A stretch of DNA of 64,000 bases from Krasilnikoviella flava (GTDB taxonomy: Bacteria > Actinomycetota > Actinomycetes > Actinomycetales > Cellulomonadaceae), in contig NZ_FUZQ01000002.1 of NCBI RefSeq assembly GCF_900167525.1, positions 248,001 through 312,000 of the forward strand. Direction: 5' to 3'. The translations under genes were made by a program, and so were the position numbers. Shown piece after piece: positions 61,746 through 64,000 of this stretch; position 1 is the first letter of the stretch; every line of letters begins with the position of its first letter. The notes beneath the pieces are model-generated. The model saw only the letters and a list, made by a program, of their open reading frames with translations, was not told where the DNA came from and did no database searches.

Positions 61746-62588
61746 TCAGGCCAGCGGCAGGTCCCAGGCCCGCGCCCCGCCGACGAGCGCGGCCGAGTTG
61801 GGCACGACGACGACGTCGTCGCCCAGCCGGTCGAGGGCGTTCGGCGTGATGCGACGGGAGTTGCCGCCGCCCAGGTACAGGCGGTCCCAGAGGAACACGG
61901 GCCGCAGCCCGTCGATCATGGCGACCACGCGCCGAGACCACAGGCCGTCGCCCAGGCGTCGCCGCTCGGGCTCGCCGACGTACTGGTCGTAGGTCGCGCC
62001 GCGACGCACGGGCGCGTGCGACCACTCCAGGTGCGGAGCGAGCCGTCCGCCGTCGAACAGCGCGGACCCGAGCCCGGTGCCGAGCGTGAGCACGAGCTCG
62101 ACCCCGGAACCTGCGACGACACCGGCGCCGTGCACCTCGGCGTCGTTGAGCACCATCGCCGGCACCCCGAGGCGCCGGGCGAGGGCTCCGCGCACGTCGA
62201 AGCTGGCCCACGCCTCGACCAGGTCCGGCAGCACCCGGGAGCGCGGCCCTGACCGGGTGATGTAGTGCGGGGTGTGCACCACCACGCCGTGCCGGATCAT
62301 GCCGGGCATCCCGAGCGTCACCCGGTGCGCGGCGGGGAGCCGCTCGGCGATGCCAGCCACGGTGTCCAGCAGCAGGCGCGGGGGCAACGGGTACGGCGTG
62401 GGCACCCGCACCGGTGCCGCGTGCGCGGTGCCCGCCGAGTCGAGCACCGCCGCCTTGATGCCCCCGCCGCCGCAGTCGACGGCGAGGGTGAGCACGTCGG
62501 ACGGCGCGGGCGGCCGGGCCGGGGACGTGTCCGTCCCGCCGTCGGGCAGGGTTCCGGGGGTGCGCGCCGTGGCGCCTGAGTCGACCAT
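61746..62588 (-). CDS. ROK-family sugar kinase, polyphosphate-glucokinase-like
   Basis: The 280-residue protein has the ROK phosphate motif [19 protein letters not shown], the catalytic Asp in [11 protein letters not shown], and [20 protein letters not shown], which resembles polyphosphate glucokinases. It probably phosphorylates glucose or a related sugar with polyphosphate or ATP. The zinc-type CXCGXXGC motif of many ROK proteins is absent, as in the polyphosphate-using branch. The ATG at 62588 is chosen; a GTG directly before it is possible. It is divergent from truA with only 30 bp between starts. Confidence 0.85.
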   Translation of the reverse strand: MVDSGATARTPGTLPDGGTDTSPARPPAPSDVLTLAVDCGGGGIKAAVLDSAGTAHAAPVRVPTPYPLPPRLLLDTVAGIAERLPAAHRVTLGMPGMIRHGVVVHTPHYITRSGPRSRVLPDLVEAWASFDVRGALARRLGVPAMVLNDAEVHGAGVVAGSGVELVLTLGTGLGSALFDGGRLAPHLEWSHAPVRRGATYDQYVGEPERRRLGDGLWSRRVVAMIDGLRPVFLWDRLYLGGGNSRRITPNALDRLGDDVVVVPNSAALVGGARAWDLPLA

Positions 62589-62618
62589 CACGGGACATCA
62601 TCCGGCGACAATGGGGTG

Positions 62619-63554
62619 GTGAGCACGCCGACACCCGCGCCGACCCCTCCGACCGCGCCCCCGGGGCCGCCCGCCGACACCCTCCGCGTGCGGCTCGACC
62701 TCGCCTACGACGGCACCCACTTCGCGGGCTGGGCCACCCAGCCGCGCCTGCGCACCGTGCAGGGGGTGCTGGAGGACGCCCTCGCGACCGTGCTGCGCAC
62801 CGGGCCCCTCGGTCTGCCCCGCCCGCGGCTCACGGTGGCCGGGCGCACCGACGCGGGCGTGCACGCCCGCGGCCAGGTGGCGCACGTCGACGTGCCGCGC
62901 GAGCTCTGGGAGGTGTTGCCGGGGCGCTCGGACCGGGAGCCCGGCGTCGCGCTCGCCGACCGGCTGGCCGGCGTGCTGCCGCCCGACGTCGTCGTGCACC
63001 GCACCGCCGAGGCACCCGCCGGGTTCGACGCGCGGTTCTCCGCGATGCACCGCCGCTACGTCTACCGCGTGGCGGATCGTCCCGCCCTGCGCGACCCCCT
63101 GCGCCGCGACTGGGTGCTGTGGCACCGGCGCCCGCTCGACGTCGAGGCGATGCACCGGGCGCTGCAGCCGCTGGTCGGGCTGCACGACTTCGCCGCGTTC
63201 TGCAAGCCCCGCGAGGGCGCCACGACGATCCGCGAGCTCACGCGGTTGTCGTGGGAGCGCCCCGACGAGGGCCCGGACGCCGGGCTGGCCGTCGCGACCG
63301 TGCAGGCCGACGCGTTCTGCCACTCGATGGTCCGCGCGTTGGTCGGCATGTCGCTGGCCGTGGGGGAGGGGCGGCGCGACGCGGACGCCCCCGCGCAGGT
63401 CCTGGCGGGCCGCTCGCGGTCGGCGGCGGCCGGCGTCGTCGCCGCCCGGGGCCTGGTCCTCGAGCACGTCGCGTACCCGGAGGACGACGAGCTCGCCGCG
63501 CGGGCCGAGCGGGTCCGCGCGAGGCGCGACCCGGACGAGGTCGACGCCGGCTGA
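62619..63554 (+). CDS. truA: tRNA pseudouridine(38-40) synthase TruA
   Basis: TruA isomerises uridines 38-40 in tRNA anticodon arms. Visible parts are [20 protein letters not shown], the catalytic Asp in [19 protein letters not shown], the RRYVYRV segment and the C-terminal [19 protein letters not shown]. The N-terminal 20 residues are Pro/Thr-rich. Two adjacent GTG codons (62616, 62619) could start it. In many actinobacteria truA follows rplQ directly; here two genes lie between. Confidence 0.95.
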   Translation: MSTPTPAPTPPTAPPGPPADTLRVRLDLAYDGTHFAGWATQPRLRTVQGVLEDALATVLRTGPLGLPRPRLTVAGRTDAGVHARGQVAHVDVPRELWEVLPGRSDREPGVALADRLAGVLPPDVVVHRTAEAPAGFDARFSAMHRRYVYRVADRPALRDPLRRDWVLWHRRPLDVEAMHRALQPLVGLHDFAAFCKPREGATTIRELTRLSWERPDEGPDAGLAVATVQADAFCHSMVRALVGMSLAVGEGRRDADAPAQVLAGRSRSAAAGVVAARGLVLEHVAYPEDDELAARAERVRARRDPDEVDAG

Positions 63555-63555
63555 C

Positions 63556-63972
63556 CTACGGCTCCTCGACCCAGTGGACGGCGGCCTCCTCCGCGGAGGC
63601 GCCTGCGCCGTCGATGCCGGCGTCCTCGCCGTAGATGTCGTTGTCCCGGACGCCGCCCTCGTCGTCGGGGTCGGCGTCGCGGTCCTCGGCGAGCCGGCCG
63701 GCACGAGTCGTGTCCGGACGGTCCAGGGGGTCGCGGTCCCAGTCGTCCGGCTGCTCCTCCGCGAGGCGCCGGTCCAGCGGCTCGCCGGCGGACTCCTCCC
63801 ACGCCGTCTCGCCCCAGTGGTTCGAGCGGGAGCGCTCCAGCGGCGAGTAGCCCTCGTCGAGGACGTCGTCGAGGTCCGGGTCGCCGAGGGTGTCCTCCTG
63901 GGGGAGCTGGTCCTCGTCGCCCTCCGCGCCCGTCTCGGGGTCCGGGGTCGTGCCGGGTGTCTCCTGGGTCAT
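63556..63972 (-). CDS. Acidic DUF5709-like protein
   Basis: The 138-residue, strongly acidic protein contains DDVLDEGYSPLERSRSNHWG and GEPLDRRLAEEQPD, which match my recollection of DUF5709 proteins found in actinobacteria near translation genes. No membrane segment or catalytic motif is seen, and the function is unknown. The ATG at 63972 is used; an ATG 15 bases upstream is possible. Its stop is 1 bp from the convergent truA stop. Confidence 0.75.
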   Translation of the reverse strand: MTQETPGTTPDPETGAEGDEDQLPQEDTLGDPDLDDVLDEGYSPLERSRSNHWGETAWEESAGEPLDRRLAEEQPDDWDRDPLDRPDTTRAGRLAEDRDADPDDEGGVRDNDIYGEDAGIDGAGASAEEAAVHWVEEP

Positions 63973-64000
63973 GTCACCACGGTGCACCCGGAGCCAGGTC

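Overview
The window is a very GC-rich chromosomal stretch of an actinobacterium. Gene order (tRNA-Trp-secE-nusG-rplKA, rplJL, rpoBC, rpsLG-fusA-tuf, the S10/spc ribosomal block, secY-adk-map, infA-rpmJ-rpsM-rpsK-rpoA-rplQ, truA), the lack of rpsD between rpsK and rpoA, frequent GTG/TTG starts and the protein sequences point to Micrococcales. Cellulomonadaceae or Promicromonosporaceae is my inference; no search was run.

Left arm (1-19.7 kb) is accessory and cell-envelope/regulatory. It starts with the 3' part of a penicillin-acylase-family gene coupled to a siderophore-type acetyltransferase. Next come a LacI regulator divergent from an MFS transporter with a palindromic operator between them, murB, an L,D-transpeptidase lipoprotein and a SHOCT membrane protein. 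Three two-component systems follow. One is a NarL/DesK pair. One is an OmpR-type pair with a small membrane partner and candidate direct-repeat operators at three nearby promoters. One is a NarL/DesK pair overlapping an ABC-2 exporter. An APH-fold kinase, a small exported protein and an adenosine-deaminase-family gene lie among them.

Core block (19.8-60.8 kb) holds translation and transcription genes in tight, often overlapping operons, with clear intrinsic-terminator hairpins between transcription units, a TTGACC-N17-TAATCT promoter before rpsL and an L10-type leader with an attenuator before rplJ. The core block is interrupted between rplA and rplJ by about 7 kb. That segment holds two convergent membrane-protein genes and a collinear cassette: sigma-70-like factor, 173-residue partner, cytoplasmic subtilase (S8), TPR-CHAT protease, and a 40-residue exported peptide. 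The subtilase carries nine PFTTH-type pentapeptides just before its catalytic domain, and the little peptide ends in HPFSSH. This shared motif between a protease and an adjacent micro-gene is the most novel-looking feature; it suggests a protease/peptide signalling or defence module.

Right end (60.9-64 kb) has an alpha/beta hydrolase, a ROK/polyphosphate-glucokinase-like kinase, truA and an acidic DUF5709-like protein. Other notable points are an Asn at the RpoB position equivalent to E. coli Ser531, TTG starts for both rpoB and rpoC, a 14-codon micro-ORF coupling rplR to rpsE, and low-complexity extensions on NusG, S3, S5 and L17.
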